Assembly (NCBI GenBank): GCA_963774945.1
Contig: CAVZHA010000007.1
Location: 620,001-684,000, forward strand
Source of the DNA: Trebonia sp963774945
GTDB lineage: Bacteria > Actinomycetota > Actinomycetes > Streptosporangiales > Streptosporangiaceae
DNA: 64,000 bases
Reading direction: 5' to 3'
In this document: piece after piece, positions 63,256-64,000 of the stretch
How the letters are laid out: each line of letters begins with the position of its first letter
Position numbering within the stretch: the first letter of the stretch is position 1
Translations under genes and position numbers: made by a program
Notes under the pieces: generated by a model
What the model saw: the letters and a program-made list of their open reading frames with translations, nothing else
Databases searched by the model: none
What the model was told of the DNA's origin: nothing

Positions 63256-64000
63256 CGGTAATCACCCTCCCTCCACGCACCTTGTTAGTAATGACATAGA
63301 TCTTCCCGAGAGTATACTTGAAGGTTCCTGCCTGATTTCCCTTGCTCTGCCTTCCGCGGGCAACGATATCCTCAACCTGGTCTTGAGATATCCCCCGCTG
63401 AGACATCCGAGTCATCGCGTGTGGAGAATAGTCCGTAACCCCGCAGCCGTCATTATGCACAAGGATGGATGCCCCGGTGACATCGCCGGCCATCACCACG
63501 TAGAAGTCGTGGTCGTTGTTGCCGGGGACGGTGAGGTCCCACATCCAGCCGTCGTGGACCTTCGGGGTGGTGCCGCCGATCACGGTCACAGTCGCACCGC
63601 CAGGCGCCTTGAGGTGCTCATTTTTCGATAGTTTGTTCGCAGAAACCCATTTGTCCAGATAAGGGTCCCAGAATAGGTGGTTGCTAGTGGTGTGGATGAC
63701 CTCGGTCCGGCCGCCGGAGCGAACGGTGAGGTTGTACAGGTCGGTGTCATGGTCGACCAGGACTGCCGTGACCGTCTCGGCGGTCGTCTTGCCGGTCTTC
63801 GTGTTGGTGGCGAGGACCTTGTCGCCCGGCCTCAGGCTGTCGATCGCGACCGCCACCCCGCTCGCGAGCAGCACCTGCGTGCCTGCGGAAAAGCTCTGCC
63901 CCACCTTGCAGCTGTCAGAGAGATCGTCGATCGCGGCATCCGCGGCATCTACGGCTTCGTCGGTGGCCTCGACCAGGTCTGGCAGGACACCGACAGCGAC
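63242..64000 (-). CDS. Polymorphic toxin C-terminal part: pretoxin Hint domain plus DUF4258 effector (5' end outside window)
   Basis: The frame is open to the window edge, so only the last 252 codons are seen. A linker (LVEATDEAVDAADAAIDDLS) leads to a Hint autoprocessing domain: SFSAGTQVLLASGVAVAIDS, LRPGDKVLATNTKTGKT, VIHTTSNHLFWD (block with the conserved His) and HDFYVVMAGDVTGASILVHN DGC, the usual LVHN end where cleavage releases the toxin. The tail (about 65 residues) YSPHAMTRMSQRGISQDQVE then DIVARGRQ... and GKIYVITNKVRGGRVITVEW is a DUF4258 domain (H-x6-R-x3 start), known from small toxin-like proteins. It is followed by DUF2283. The rest of the protein upstream would show its secretion route. 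Confidence 0.85.
   Translation of the reverse strand, partial: VAVGVLPDLVEATDEAVDAADAAIDDLSDSCKVGQSFSAGTQVLLASGVAVAIDSLRPGDKVLATNTKTGKTTAETVTAVLVDHDTDLYNLTVRSGGRTEVIHTTSNHLFWDPYLDKWVSANKLSKNEHLKAPGGATVTVIGGTTPKVHDGWMWDLTVPGNNDHDFYVVMAGDVTGASILVHNDGCGVTDYSPHAMTRMSQRGISQDQVEDIVARGRQSKGNQAGTFKYTLGKIYVITNKVRGGRVITVEWK

Overview
The window is very GC-rich DNA with actinobacterial gene content: furA-katG, an F420-linked LLM oxidoreductase and a Ddn-like reductase, many ECF sigma factors, DUF574 methyltransferase, CBM2 cellulases and a PASTA-less Ser/Thr kinase. It fits the chromosome of a soil-type, probably filamentous actinomycete; I cannot place it more precisely. Many clearly homologous proteins change reading frame one or more times, so either the assembly carries many 1-base indels or there is real gene decay. 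Large genes such as the 875-codon CHAT gene and the 654-codon kinase are intact. I give coordinates for whole reconstructed genes and say where each frame breaks.

Layout: 1-9.8 kb holds a Tyr/Pro/Gly-rich protein, a one-carbon folate pair (cyclodeaminase and a FolD lacking its catalytic Lys), a D-aminoacylase-like amidohydrolase, SDR, cupin, a prim-pol, an LLM oxidoreductase and lspA. 9.9-19.3 kb holds an excisionase-like HTH gene, a seven-repeat secreted protein, furA-katG, a 3-oxoacid CoA-transferase, a SigJ-type sigma factor and two MDR dehydrogenases. 19.4-25.1 kb is a compact four-gene cassette: cytoplasmic subtilase, ECF sigma factor, small carboxypeptidase-regulatory-like protein, and TPR-CHAT protease. 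I consider it the best candidate for a poorly described system, plausibly protease-controlled signalling or defence. 25.2-29.3 kb holds small genes, an ECF42-type sigma factor with its YciI partner, and a decayed HIT hydrolase.

29.4-37.3 kb is a cellulose-degradation locus (GH6 on +, two GH5 on -, LacI regulator), with an almost identical CBM2-beta-sandwich module in inverted orientation at its two ends. 37.4-44.6 kb holds a Ddn-like gene, a receptor Ser/Thr kinase, and a decaying accessory patch: a complete IS5-type element (TIRs and AAT duplication) sitting 18 bp before a multidomain TIR gene with an in-frame TAG, followed by remnants of a transglutaminase-like and an aldo-keto reductase gene. 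44.6-58.2 kb holds alpha/beta hydrolases around a large LuxR-type ATPase regulator, two metallo-beta-lactamase-fold genes and two MFS transporters. Inside this stretch is a 1.77-kb transposase-less mobile unit (50016-51787) with imperfect 19-bp inverted ends and a perfect 9-bp target duplication, carrying an RlmA-type 23S rRNA methyltransferase.

58.4-64 kb holds a P-loop kinase and its truncated duplicate fused to a transposase fragment, a DUF574 methyltransferase, a low-GC decayed stretch, and the 3' end of a polymorphic toxin (Hint plus DUF4258) with an overlapping DUF2283 gene as likely antidote. I saw no rRNA, tRNA or CRISPR array.
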